Positions 38,197-50,497 are shown, numbered from the stretch's first letter. The stretch is 64,000 nucleotides of DNA from Aphrophora alni (GCA_963513935.1 OY740767.1:80340060-80404059), one strand, 5' to 3'. The notes: generated by a model from the letters alone, not told the origin. Made by a program: numbers and translations.

Positions 38197-39833
38197 CGTA
38201 TTTGAAATATTTAAATTCAATAAATAATAACATATATTACGTATCCAATTAGATTGTATTTATCCTTAGTGTAAAACGTCATATTTTTACATTATTACAC
38301 TATAATCCTACAATTATTGTCACATGAATATAGTTATTGTTACTTATGAAAATTACTTTACAATTAAAATTAATTAAAAATTATTTAATATTTTATGTAG
38401 AATAGACGAAAATTTTGCAAGTAATCTTCGACTACAGTTACGTACCGCCTAAATTGATATATACAATATATTTACTTGTACTTTGCAACATCCTCAATAT
38501 ATCTTAATAAATTTGTTTACTAGGAAATAGTTTATTTATATTTTTTTTTACTTAACAAAATAACGTTGATATTATATTATTGAAGATATGTTCAAATAAT
38601 TAATTGTTACAAATCGAATTCAAATTTACAAATACCGAACTTAAATTTTAATGTTTATATTATTATTTTACAATAAACTTGTCTAATATTATGACTATTT
38701 CTTGATTCTGTAACTATGGAGGTATTTTCGATGTTTATCATTTTTATTAGACCCAGAATGTAGGACTTCCAATATACAACTATTACCTAGCAGATGCTAC
38801 TTTTGAATGTTTATTAGTTTAATAAAAACAAATTTAAAAAATTATATAGTATATTTGAAAAATTATATATGACAAATGATGAATGTAAATCAACCATAAT
38901 GTACATACATTTCGTGGTGAACTCTTATGTTTAATAATTATAGTAAATTATTTTTTCAGCATGATAAATAAAAGTGTGTTCAGCTGTAATAAGTACTAAG
39001 TTCATATTTACTGGAACTTTTGTTTTCGTAAATAAAACCTAAATTTCCGTATTTTTTTTCTAAGGTGTTTTACATATCATTGAAAATTTAGGTGTTATGG
39101 TATCTCACGGATTATCTTCAGTCTGCATAGAAAGTAATATTTTACTGGTAGGGAAGAATTAAGTGCAAAATTATCAAAATTTGAAATTTACCAAGTATGA
39201 GTACGATTTATTTAAATCCATAAAATTTTTGTTTACCTTTGTTCTACGGAATTTATATTTTCGATATATCTAATTAATTGATTGGTTAGGCATAAGTTTA
39301 TACATTAAAAAGGATTAAAGTATTAACTAAATTATAAGGTGCTATAAATAAGATTTTACTTTTTGTGTATCTAAATTCCCACTTTTAATAGAATATATTT
39401 AAATTATCATTTAAGACACGAACCTAAGATGTGATAGAATTACAAATCAATCCAGTATACACAATTAGCCCAATGAGACAACAATTTTCCCAGACATTTC
39501 ATTTAACAAAGCCGAATCTCCTTTTTAAATTAATTGTTGTTTCTATTTTATTGACTCTTTGTGTGACTGCAAATATGGCATGATTTGCAATTCCAAGAAA
39601 ATCATAAAAGTTAACAGAATCTATATATAAAACCTTCATTACATTTGTCGCATATATCATTGATATTATCGAATCATCAATATTAGTGGATTTCAGCCAT
39701 CGGCATTTATATAATTAATTTAAGGTCAGAGCTTCAGGTTTCCTCTAAAATTTTTTCATCATACATTTTCTGTTATATATGTAAACTATTATACATTCTA
39801 ATAAGTTTCCAATAATAAATAATATCTGAATTA
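35185..39833. other. AT-rich region without supported gene; (TA)n at 38129-38194
   Basis: About 4.6 kb with no supportable coding sequence. It holds a 66-bp (TA)n tract at 38129-38194. The 69-codon frame at 36928-37137 has no recognisable domain. Confidence 0.5.
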
Positions 39834-40198
39834 TATCTTCCTTGGGTGGATAAAAATTCATGAACCCCCCTATATTTTCCCCTTAGTAAGTATACAAAGA
39901 TATCTTTTTGGTAGTGTACAACCTTTACAGGAGATTACATTTTAAGATTTTAGAAATTTTGAGTGTTCTCAAAAATGTGGATTTTGGGGCAACTACAAAT
40001 TTTAAATTAAACCACTAACAAGTAACCCCTCATTTTGAAGAGCGTAAAAAAACTTATGAATGGTGTATCTCGAAATTTCCATAATCCTTAAATGCAACCT
40101 CCAGTCAATATTGCACCAATACCCAAAAGATATCTATGAACAGTTATTAAAGCAAAAAAAAAAAATAGAGGGGTCCTGACTTTTTATCCATCCAGTAT
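39834..40198. mobile_element. MITE-like element with terminal inverted repeats, about 365 bp
   Basis: The left end contains GGGTGGATAAAAATTCATGA, then CCCCCCTATA. The right end, in reverse complement, reads GGATGGATAAAAAGTCAGGA, then CCCCTCTATT. These match over about 35 bp with a few differences. TA is present at both outer edges, which would suit a TA-target (Tc1/mariner-like) element, but the exact ends are uncertain. The interior has no coding capacity. Confidence 0.6.
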
Positions 40199-41024
40199 AT
40201 TTTTGCTTCATTTACAACAACGTCGCGTAACAAATTGCAATGTTTTATCTTCAAATATAAGACCCATTTACTTTCATAAACAAATGCATGGCAAAAACAA
40301 AATGCTAATGTGATTTTATCAAGACCTTCTTAATGGAAGTTAAATTGCTTTTCTTGAAGTAAGAAGGAAAGTAATTGGCGATGTCGTGAATAATTTAAAA
40401 AAAAATTCATGCTTTACTTTGTAAGCTAATTTTAAAGGTTTTAACTAACAATTCATTTACTATAGTTACATATAGCCTATTTATGAATAAACTAAACTAA
40501 ATATTCGAGTTGAATCGAGTCCTTGACTCAGTGAATGGTTAAATCGTTCCTGTATGCAACAGATATAATCCTCAATTGATAATAGTCTATGATATTGCGT
40601 AATTTAAAAATATTATTCCAAAAACGTGTATATATCAACTGTTTATAATTATATTAAAATTCGTTACTAAATATTTCATAAATCATTAATATTTTATTAA
40701 TACTAGTATAAGAGGTTTTGTTTGTAGTTCATAATGTTTAATTACTCCATATTTTGAAATGTAATTAAAGTTTAGACAACCAGACTAATTTTTAATTACT
40801 GGTGATTCGTAATTAGTTTGTTTATTAAATCTTTATAGATTTCATAAGAAAAATTTAATTAATAAAACTATATCAAAAATATAATGTTTTGATTTTGTAT
40901 ATTTAAATGTTATAGTAAATATAATTAATGTATATTTTTTAATTGATAGTTTTTAATGTTTCATTATGTGTTGTAGAAAATGAACGTAAAACAGGTAAGA
41001 ATGGTTTGTGGGGATGCATGGCAT
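40199..41024. other. No recognisable feature
   Basis: AT-rich DNA. It may contain 3' flanking sequence of the minus-strand coding fragment at 41025-41145. Confidence 0.4.
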
Positions 41025-41145
41025 TTATTGTCTTACGAAAGGAAATGGCCCAACAAGCTTTATGAAGTCAGCGTTTGTTATAGCCTTTTCACCACCATTG
41101 CCAACATCAAAGTGCTTTGCAAATTGCAAACTTCCTTTCTCACCC
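41025..41145 (-). CDS. Minus-strand terminal exon or relic (unrecognised protein)
   Basis: On the minus strand a good acceptor (TTTCTTTTGATTAG) is followed by 121 nt reading GEKGSLQFAKHFDVGNGGEK, then AITNADFIKLVGPFPFVRQ and a TAA stop. Of all unlisted frames this looks most like real protein: balanced composition, Gly/Asp/Asn turns and higher GC than the flanks. The two short plus-strand frames across the same bases (40980-41171 and 41008-41202) look like its shadows. I do not recognise the family. Such an isolated well-formed end could be the last exon of a gene running leftward from higher coordinates, or a piece of a transposon protein. Confidence 0.42.
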
Positions 41146-43937
41146 CTAATCAAAAGAAATTCAGCGAATAATATTTTCTTTCTATATTTTTTTTCTTTGT
41201 GAAGTATACTTAAACTACGTTTTTAACACTAATTTTCTCGATTTTGTCTTTTTTTCTAAGTTTCTAGCAACATAATAAATATATGTATATCTATTAAATT
41301 ACTGTATATATTAAAGAATATGATGATACATTTTGCTATACTATCCAATGGTTTATGCTATCAATATATCGTTTTAATTGTTGTCTGTTTGGTTAAAGAG
41401 AAGATATTCCAAGTCAATTGTATTTCGTTCTAGTACAAATATTATAGTCGTAGTATTATTTTTTATATGTAACAAACTAACTTTCAAATCAAAATTCTAC
41501 CCTTGTTCTTATTAATGGTGCAGACCACTGTGAAGCGCTCTATTAACAAAAAAATCAATTAGAAGCCCGTCTAATAATAATCTTGTTTGGTGAAATAAAT
41601 TACTGACTTTCATGACCAATTTTCATTAAGAATATTTTTAGGGCGTTGAATTTTTAGGTACTTACTTAATATCACCTATAATAAACACCATTAATATATT
41701 TTGGATTGTTAAAAATACAAATAGAATTTTTATTTATGTTGTTTTTTATAGCTTAGCTATGTTAGAATAAAATAATATTTGTTATAATAATTAGGCAAAA
41801 AAAATTAAAGAAAATGCTTTTAACTAAATTATATAGTGATTTCAAGATTGACTTAATTAGGGTTTCAATTAGAAAATATATATTATGAAATATATTACAT
41901 TACTTTTTACAAGCTGTTACTGAACGATAAGTAACACGATAAGAAATATATTATCTAGTCGTATGAAACAAGAGCAAAGTTTTCATTGGGAAGATAAACT
42001 TTGTCCTAATTTATTACTAATTTATGTAATGGCCAAACAATTATGTAGCTTTCACTGTATTAATTCGTCAAGCTTCGGATGAATATATTTTTGTATATAA
42101 GTTATGAAATGATCAACATGATAAAAACTAGTGGATTTCCGGAGTTTTATTGCTCTTTATTACAAATCTGATAAAACAGTGGTTGTAATCATATTTATAG
42201 AGAAACATAAAATTATATCAAAAAGAGGTACTAATGTTATTGTATTTTGGCTCTAATTACATAGTTATCTTACCAGAATTGTCGAAATTTTATTATGAAA
42301 TATGTAAAAGTGTAAAATGAAACAGTCCATGACATGAAATATTATTGAAATAAATATACACTAGGCTAGTAACAATATATTATATTTCACACAATGTTGT
42401 TGTTTTAGCCTGAGACAAATTTTGGAATACATATTCCTAAGCAAACACTTTAGTTTTACCTACAGTCAAATATTGACGTTAACTTTTGTAATTCCTCTTG
42501 AAAATAGAAGGAGTTGAAGTCAAAATGAGTTACAAACAATTAAACTGCATCTCCCGTAGTAGATAAACCCTTTTGTAAAATTTACATTTCTTCTTTATCA
42601 CACCAAAGTAAATTATCATACATCGAATAATACAATATTAATATGAAAATATGTCTAACCTAAATCTTGTAAATTATTAAAATAATCGTTGGTGATGAAA
42701 CATTTATGTATGAAACCTCAGTTTTTTATGAAAATCCAATAATTATTATATAGAAATATTTTAAAACTGTCGTATTTGTGCTTAAGAACTATTCTATTAT
42801 ATTCATTTAAATCGATAAATCACATGTTTTGCAAAGTATTCAATATTTAACTTTAAATTAGGTTAACATCGGTAAAATTTAATATAAAATATTTGTATTA
42901 CGATTTAAAAATGAATATCAATACAGTAATAATAGCTAAATAATTTCATTGTGTTCAGCCTAACTGGTACATCACACATGAATTAAAAATAATGTTATAG
43001 GACATTTTAGTTTTTCCTAAAAATATACATGTTTACTTTTTTTTTACATATTAAAGATATATTAAAATTGATTCCAAATTTAATATTCTTTTGTGTTTCA
43101 TCTACTACTAAAATAATCTTTATTGGCTACACAAATTACAAATAATTAATATTAAAAAGAATTATCACTGGCCTGATAATGTCAAAATTGTTAATGAGTC
43201 AGAAGAACTAAAAATTTATTTATAATTTCTAAAACATCGGTTTACCTTCGTACATAAAATAAAACACAACTTTTGCTTAGTGATGATTAAACATTGATTA
43301 CAATCAGTTACCGACGTAGTGAGTGCTAGAACAAACTCATTGATTTACATATGATCCAGTTGTGAAATAAATATATATCCAACTTTGACTCCAGTTTCAT
43401 CATTTACAATCAATACTTCAATGTTCATAGGTTACCTATTTTACACTTTACATTACAGTAACGCTAAAAACCACGTCATAATAGAGGTCCTAATATATAA
43501 ATATTAGTGTAATTTATTTTGTAAATAAGTGAGGTACATTAGTTTTAGGATTAATTAATAAACATAATCTAAATGCCATTTATCAATTCAAATTAAGCAG
43601 AAATATTTTTAATTGCTTGTTCCTGTTTAAAACACTGGAATAAAATGTATGTTTTAAGGTTTACATATATGTGTTTTTTAAAGTAAATAATACTCTTTAT
43701 AATTCCAATATAAATACCACTTTTTATCTGTATATAATTTAGTTACCACAACCTCGTGCATGTACAGGCTATACATAAATCAAGTATAACTCCATTACCC
43801 TACCCTACTGCATTATTAAAATATATATTTAAATTTGTCCTTCTTTGGACAGCCTTACCAAATTTGAATTTAAAACAAACAATTACCGCTAATGTGTTTA
43901 TCAATTCAGTAAAAATTGCGTGAAAAAAAAAAAAAAA
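41146..43937. other. AT-rich region, no supported gene
   Basis: If the fragment at 41025-41145 is a terminal exon, this would be intron of that gene, but no other exon is evident. Confidence 0.45.
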
Positions 43938-44147
43938 ATGGCCGGAAAATATTCTGAGGTGTCAGCAGAGGTGTTTCATGGATGTATATCAGGAAAATAT
44001 TTTGTTTTGATTATTTCATTAATATACTTGAATATTTTGCTTTATATTTGTTATCGTTATGAAGACTTAACAAGCCACTTGGTACTCAATTACTTTATTA
44101 AAACGCAAAGTTTGTCCGAATCGATTGTTCCTTTACGAAAATACTGA
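43938..44147 (+). CDS. Hypothetical small membrane protein (69 aa)
   Basis: An ATG frame with A-rich leader and GCC second codon (ATGGCC), starting MAGKYSEVSAEVF. A hydrophobic stretch of about 20 residues (roughly positions 22-41, YFVLIISLIYLNILLYICY) could span a membrane, followed by a polar tail ending PLRKY. No family is recognised. Hydrophobic runs are common in chance frames of AT-rich DNA, so support is weak. I chose the internal ATG over the upstream GTG because the intervening codons are a poly-A tract. Confidence 0.2.
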   Translation: MAGKYSEVSAEVFHGCISGKYFVLIISLIYLNILLYICYRYEDLTSHLVLNYFIKTQSLSESIVPLRKY

Positions 44148-45642
44148 AGCATGAAGTATTGTAACTACTGAATGTTTGTTGTAAGAAACTCACATTAGTT
44201 TTGTATGAAACATTTTCTTTATTCCTTACCTTTTATCTGTATATATTTTGTACTTCTGTCTCGATAAGTGAGTTTATATATATTGCCAATTCAGTAGAAT
44301 ATATTACTTATTATTATATCTTTAAATGAATTCTAAATAAAAGGAATTATTGTCTGTTTTAATACATTTTTGTATTAAAATCACCATTCTATATACATTG
44401 AATTATACAAAGCATAAATGAAGTTTTTGTTTAAAAAAATTATTGACTGTTGGGCCAGTAAATTTAAATGTTACCAAGTCAAATTAATAGGACCTGTAAT
44501 TGAGCTTTTACTTATTTATCTTTTTAATAAATTCTCACAAATAAGTAGTATGAGAGGTTAAAATTGTCCTTGTTGTTAAACTAATATCATTAGTTTTTGA
44601 TTTCGTAGCAACACGTAACGAAAAACGACCAAGTTTTAGAATCGATACTAAATTATGATTATAATACGAGAATATGATCTTTCGTTATAATATATTAACT
44701 ACAAACATATTCCTCACAAGAAATATTATGCTATAAATAGTTCAATATTCAATACGAATCATTTGTTTTTGGTAGAACTGACTTCACATTTATGTGTATA
44801 TCAAAGAACATAAAGCGATAGAACATTTTATCCTCAACAGACAAGGACATAAATTAATTCTATTTATAGCAATGTTTGCTTAAATAAAACATTCCTTTGC
44901 AGTACAACTTTGTAAATACAGTTAGTGATTTAAATTTTATAATTGTTTATATATTGTATAAGTAATATATAAAAAATATCGAAAAATGTTTAAGATAAGT
45001 TAATTGACTGTATATTATGTAAACCTAATTCATAAAAGAGTTACATATTTTTATACATATAATTCTTATGTTAAGTTATATACTACATTAGTATGTAGAA
45101 TGAAGACCCAGCAAGAATATAAATGTACGTGAACAGTATACTTACTTTATTCAATTAACCAATTTTGAAATGTTTATTGTTAAAATTAATAATTTATTTT
45201 GTATAAATATTTTGTCATATTAAATGTAATTACATACCTATTTGCAAATAATTAGTTTGTGTTAATTAGTTTGTGGAACGAAGGGTTTAGTAATTATAAA
45301 TTACTTAGTTCCTTAACCATTCATTCAATAAAGAACTTATTATAAATGCACAAAAACAAAACAAAATACAACGGACAAACATAATATACCCTTAATTTCA
45401 TCAAATTTATACATAGATCAACAGTTGAGCATGATAATACAATTATGTCAGTTTTTATCTTTGAATCAATTAAAGTTTATTTCGTTATTTTGAAGCAGCA
45501 TCAGTTATTATTGTTTTTAGGGATTTGGTTCAAGAATATTTTTTGTTACATACAAAAAAACCTCCATAAATATATTTTTTTACCCAACTTCAAAAAAAAA
45601 AAGTAATTAAATCTGATGGCTTATATAAAACCAATACTTAGG

Positions 45643-45706
<64 letters not shown>

Positions 45707-46842
45707 GTTTATTCACAAAAGAAATACTAATATTACTAGTAACTAAGATTTAAACATGTTATGATTATGCTATTAATCCACTAGATGTATATTGATCCTG
45801 GGAAAGTAAATATGGAAATGATGCGGGCACATTAATATTCTGCATTTTCTGGCATGCAAGAAGCTATTAAATTATTCCAAGCCCTATAATTTTACACACG
45901 TGTTGGCATTCTAAATATGCAGAGTTCTTTGGACCTCGAAGCAACCATCTATCACTAGATCTTACAACCAACATAATAACAATTTCATTTGTGATTATGT
46001 GTCACTAGGTTAACCAACGATTACGTTTATGTAATTAATGATTAAAATTTTTACTTTATTTGTATTTGTTTATTCAAAATAGATTAACCCTCTTAACATA
46101 AACCAAAATTAATTATTATATGAAATTTTAAACTGAATAATCTACATTTTCCCGGCTATATGTTTTCCCTTTCTGTATCTCGTTTAATAGTAAATACCAA
46201 ACAAAATTCAAAAAATGGATGAACGTGATTATATACTTTAAAGTAACTTCAGTACTTTTATTCTGGATCATAATTTGAAATATATTATTTTTATTAATTA
46301 TTTTATTTTTTCATTTGATTGTATCTATAAAGATTTTTAGGTTATGGGTTGTTTCTTAAAGTAGGCATTATATTATATTTTATTTAATAAACGAAGGAAA
46401 CAAATCTTTAAAATTTCAGTTAATGAACTACTATCTATCCTATTCTTACATTCGATAAGGTAGTACAAAATTTTATTTATTTATAAGGAAATCTATATGT
46501 ATTTCGGTTTTATAGAAAGTTTTACGTTAAAACGTACTTAATTGCATTTTATGTTGCATATCTTTATGTTCTGAAGCCATATTATTTTATTATCTTTCTG
46601 TCAACTTTTTGAGGTATATTGATCTCCAAGCTTGATGTTTTCGTTGGTTGTCTTCTTTACTGTCATAAAATAAAGAATAAAAATCGCTATATATTTTGTA
46701 TATAATTGAAATTTGCAAACCTATAATGTTGGTTTATAACACTGCAATTTCATTAATACTCTCAATCATTCTATCTAATATAAATAATTTGAATTTGTAT
46801 TATTTGTTGAGCTTCATTTATGAGAAAAATTATACATTACAA
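44148..46842. other. AT-rich region, no supported gene; (TA)n at 45645-45704
   Basis: No coding signal. A 60-bp (TA)n tract lies at 45645-45704. The 71-codon frame at 46696-46911 runs into the palindrome and is incidental. Confidence 0.45.
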
Positions 46843-46882
46843 CAAACAGACAGAACACAATTCTCACAAAAAATACGCCTAA

Positions 46883-46926
46883 GCATCAGACGCGTTTCAA
46901 CGACAAGGTGACGACCTTCACGATAC
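46883..46926 (-). ncRNA. Decayed hammerhead motif in the left arm
   Basis: This is the counterpart of the right-arm ribozyme on the minus strand. GAAAC-GCGTC and the stem I partners (GTATCG with TGATGC, using G-U pairs) persist. The CUGANGA box, however, reads GTGAAGG, losing the essential first C and last A, and stem II is rearranged. Self-cleavage is not expected. Confidence 0.5.
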
Positions 46927-46990
46927 ACGAGCTACACCAATCAAACTATAACTGACCTCTTGTAGTTATAGTTTGATTGGTGTATCACGT

Positions 46991-47035
46991 GTATCACTGA
47001 AGAGGACGACCTTGTCGTTGAAACGCGTCTGATAC
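46991..47035 (+). ncRNA. Type I hammerhead ribozyme motif
   Basis: All core parts are present in order. Stem I 5' strand GTATCA (46991-46996). CTGAAGA (46997-47003), matching CUGANGA. Stem II ACGAC/GTCGT with a CTT loop (47006-47018). GAAA (47020-47023). A minimal stem III from ACGCGT. The GTC cleavage triplet (47027-47029). Stem I 3' strand TGATAC (47030-47035), perfectly complementary over 6 bp. The conserved G-C at the base of stem II is replaced by G-U with one unpaired G, a layout also seen in the 33.85-kb motif. A self-complementary, very short stem III is typical of hammerheads that act as dimers in Penelope-like elements. Predicted cut is after C 47029. Confidence 0.75.
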
Positions 47036-47073
47036 TTAGGCGTATTTTTTGTGAGAATTGTGTTCTGTTTGCT

Positions 47074-48227
47074 TGATATCATAAGTAATTTGAATTTAGT
47101 TTTAATAAATAAAATAGTTAACGTAGTATATATTACATCTCCTTTTAAAAAGTAATAGTAAGAAAAATGCCACCTAATTATAACTATATTTAAAAAAATC
47201 AAAATTTCCCAATTTCAAAGGCAAAAGTGTTTAACAAAATGTTTGTTAAAAGCCTGGTTTTGAATTGTATAAATCAGCTAATATTTCGGAAGGGTGTTCG
47301 TGTAGGGTGAAAGGTGAAGTAATTCAGCTATTTTATCGCCATCCCAGGATAGGTTTCGGAAACACGGATTTAGATTACAAGTGAATTATTAAAAACAATC
47401 AGCTAGCAGGTAAGCCAGTGCAGATGTTTTCTTATGTTCGCATATACAGTGTACTGAGGAATAATGCAATTTTAAAACACCGAACGTAGTAGTGTTATGT
47501 TATATTATAAATTTATAATATATTATTTAAAATTTGTCTTTAAAAATAATTATAACACACTTTAGTGTGCTTGTTTACTTTTTCGTAGGTCTCGTCCTAG
47601 TATATTTTCATGGATATTATTGCCAAAAGCAGTTTTAACAATTAGGACACTTAAGTTTAAAATTTCTACTAGGCCTATATAAATAATTTGCTTTTAAATA
47701 TTTGTTATAAACTATGGTGATAATATTTGATGTTTATATTTTTTAAAAAAATGTAATTAGTACGTCAGAATATAATGATGGCAGGTACTTAAAGGTTTAC
47801 TTTAAATTAAAAATAGTTTTAGATAACAAACCTTTTTATTACACCTCAAAAACAACTCTGTGTTTTGTTCAAAAGAAAGTAAATTCAAGAAAATAAACAA
47901 TAATAATAAAAATAATTAAATTGATTGTGAAAATTAGGTAAATAACGAATAACTTTTTCATCTTAATATTTCAAAATAAAATTACTTATGTTTTCATAAT
48001 AAAAATTAAGTTTATAATAAACAAAAATCAAAGTTGTAATTTGAAATAATTGTACACGTGTACATGACATTAATTACATAAAGGTTGAAACTATCATTCA
48101 TATTACATATTACATAAATACTTTTAAATATTATATTTCTAAACGAACAATACCACGCATTTACTTTTGATCTGTTTATCCGTCAAAACAACAGAAGAGA
48201 AAATATATTATAGTAAGTGGAGGAAAG

Positions 48228-48292
<65 letters not shown>

Positions 48293-48790
48293 TAAAACGA
48301 GTACTTTATATATATTTCATTCTGAGTATACAAAATTTTGAAATTTATATTTTCAGATAGTCTGTCACTTTTTAAATAAAGAAATATTTATAATCGGTTT
48401 GAAAATTTGTTCATGGAATTTTTTTGTCTATACATTCTCCATGTTCTGCTCTTCCACGAACAAAGCTTGAATTATATATACTAACCATAAGAGACTCAAA
48501 TAGATTATCACTTAACACTTCAATCTTTAGAATTGCAAGTCTCGAATATTTGTTGCCTGAATGGGAATAAGAGTTGAACTGACAAGGCGTTTTATTCTGC
48601 TTCTTATCTCTTGGTTAAAGTACATCATACAAGTCTTTTATCTCGAAGTTCTTTTGTTCCTTCATACTGCATAGCCAGACACTCCAAAAAAAAAATACTT
48701 TCATGAACTAATTCATTATTTTGTATTATCGTGAATTCATTATGAATAAACATTCATAATTATATGTATTATTAATATTTACAGGTCGCC
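47074..48790. other. AT-rich region, no supported gene; (TA)n at 48231-48287
   Basis: No coding signal. A 57-bp (TA)n tract is at 48231-48287. The minus-strand frame 46966-47202 overlaps the palindrome and is incidental. Confidence 0.45.
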
Positions 48791-48808
48791 CTGTATTTAT
48801 AAATACAG
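48791..48808. repeat. Perfect 18-bp palindrome
   Basis: CTGTATTTATAAATACAG is its own reverse complement. No further context suggests a function. Confidence 0.8.
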
Positions 48809-50164
48809 CCTATGATGTTTATATAATATTGTACATAGATTAGAAACAGCTATGGTTTTCATTGTAGCATTCATGTTACGTGATAATACTGTTTTTCTAT
48901 ATTGTTATTTAATGATAATATTATTGAACACTTGTTTATTTTTTTATTGAACTAATATACTTATTCATTTCAAGTAATAAATATTAAAGATGTATAATGT
49001 TCATATAATGTTAATAAATGTTTTATAATCAGTTATTTTCTTCATTTATTTGTGCTGATTAAATTCTGAATTGATATTAGTAACTAGTTTGTTCTTACGA
49101 AAATTGCTATCCATTCAGTATTTTTCTTTTTTTTTTTTGGTTAGCTAATACTTTTTAGGATATAAATTTTATCCCTTAGACACATACAGTATCAAATGTC
49201 TTGAAAATTCAAAAATCTACTAAAGAAATAAAAATCACTAAAGATAATTAATATGCTACGTGAAAAAATGTTAAATGTAAAACAATGTGTAAAAGTGTCA
49301 AAAATACCTACTGATATGCAAAAAGTATTATAAAGTGAATTTTCAGGTAATAAATAAATAACAATATTAATGATGTAGCCTAAATAACACATTTTAAATA
49401 TAGGAAAATAATTATTTATATGAAGCATCCAAGTTATTTTCAGATAATAATTAAAAATGTGCTTTCCCTTTTATTAATTACTAAACATTTATAGAATTTT
49501 GTCTAATTATATGTACACAAATACTGAAAACAAGCTATTATTAGCGGAGATTTCACCATATTTGGGAAATTAGTTATTTACATTTTGTAAAATTTTGAGT
49601 TTTATCAATATTAATCTTAAAAATCTAAAAAGATTTTCATGAGTAATATCAACAGCTGCAAAGTGACAGCAGTAGCGAAAAACAGTAAAATAAATCAAGC
49701 GCTATAACAAATATTGCTTAATTATATTTAAATGTATAAATATACATACTACACATACATAAATTATAAATGGAAATTGCATCACCGTATTTGCATTGAG
49801 CCCAGTGTTGGTTCCAACATCCAGTACTTTCCTGTTTAAGATTGTATAGTTTATGTGTAGCGGATAGAACAAAGCATAAATTTAAACGATTAACACAATG
49901 GGTTAATACACAATCACTTATCTAATTAATTTCTAAAGTAAATTGAACAATTTGTATAGTTGTAATTAAATCAAATATGCAAACAATTTTCCAAGAAAGA
50001 TATTTTTGATAGCATTAGAGATATCGAACTTGGGATACATCTCGGGAAACATGCTTGTTCTTTTTAATTGGTATACTATTTCTTAAAAAAAACATATAAT
50101 TTGATTACATATTTTATTTAAACGTAACATCATTGTGATTTGTCTAAATTCTGTTAACAATAAA

Positions 50165-50165
<1 letters not shown>
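48809..50165. other. No recognisable feature
   Basis: AT-rich DNA up to the (TA)n tract at 50166. Confidence 0.45.

Positions 50166-50213
<48 letters not shown>
50166..50213. repeat. (TA)n microsatellite
   Basis: About 48 bp of uninterrupted alternating AT. Confidence 0.95.
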
Positions 50214-50215
<2 letters not shown>

Positions 50216-50243
50216 TTTATGTATAAGACCTTTCGAGTGCCTA

Positions 50244-50456
50244 ATGGTACGGGCGACGACCTATTGGAGGCCTGGAGTGCTTGAACTCAGGCATTCAAAA
50301 GGTCTGTTTTCATACACTAAAACGACCTTTTGTGCCCTCTGTATAAAGCGAAATCGTCGACGAACCTTTTGGATGCCTAGAGTGCCTGGTGTGAAATGTA
50401 CGGGAGACGATATTTTGAAGGCTTATATACGATCAGTTACAAATGCCACCTTTTGA
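50244..50456 (+). CDS. Unassigned 70-codon frame over internally repetitive, GC-richer DNA
   Basis: ATG-started, beginning MVRATTYWRPGVLELR, rich in Arg, Thr and Trp. The DNA contains related phrases: GGTACGGGCGACGACCTATT with GGAGGCCTGGAGTGC is echoed by TGTACGGGAGACGATATTTT with GAAGGC near 50,396, so the segment seems built by partial duplication. No family is recognised. It may be a non-coding repeat that happens to be open. Confidence 0.18.
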   Translation: MVRATTYWRPGVLELRHSKGLFSYTKTTFCALCIKRNRRRTFWMPRVPGVKCTGDDILKAYIRSVTNATF

Positions 50457-50497
50457 AGTCTTATACGATCAGTTACAAAAGTCACCTTTTAAAGGCT
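50424..50497 (+). repeat. Two tandem copies of a 36-bp unit
   Basis: TACGATCAGTTACAAATGCC with ACCTTTTGAAGTC is followed 36 bp later by TACGATCAGTTACAAAAGTC with ACCTTTTAAAGGC. Confidence 0.85.

Larger units (their letters stand above)
46843..47073. mobile_element. Long palindrome (about 110-bp arms, 12-bp loop), likely Penelope-like/retrozyme terminal remnant
   Basis: The left arm 46843-46952 is matched in reverse complement by 46965-47073 with few differences. Read outward from the centre, both arms run GTTATAGTTTGATTGGTGTA, then a hammerhead-like core, then GGCGTATTTTTTGTGAGAAT and GTGTTCTGT. Head-to-head or tail-to-tail copies carrying hammerheads are an established feature of Penelope-like element termini (pLTRs). 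Retrozymes and other ribozyme-bearing repeats are alternatives. No reverse transcriptase or GIY-YIG endonuclease frame is present here, so this would be a non-coding remnant. Confidence 0.7.

Noticed and set aside
46600..47300. A coding Penelope-like element around the ribozyme palindrome
   Set aside because: No reverse transcriptase or GIY-YIG motif is seen in any frame near it; only non-coding termini are present.
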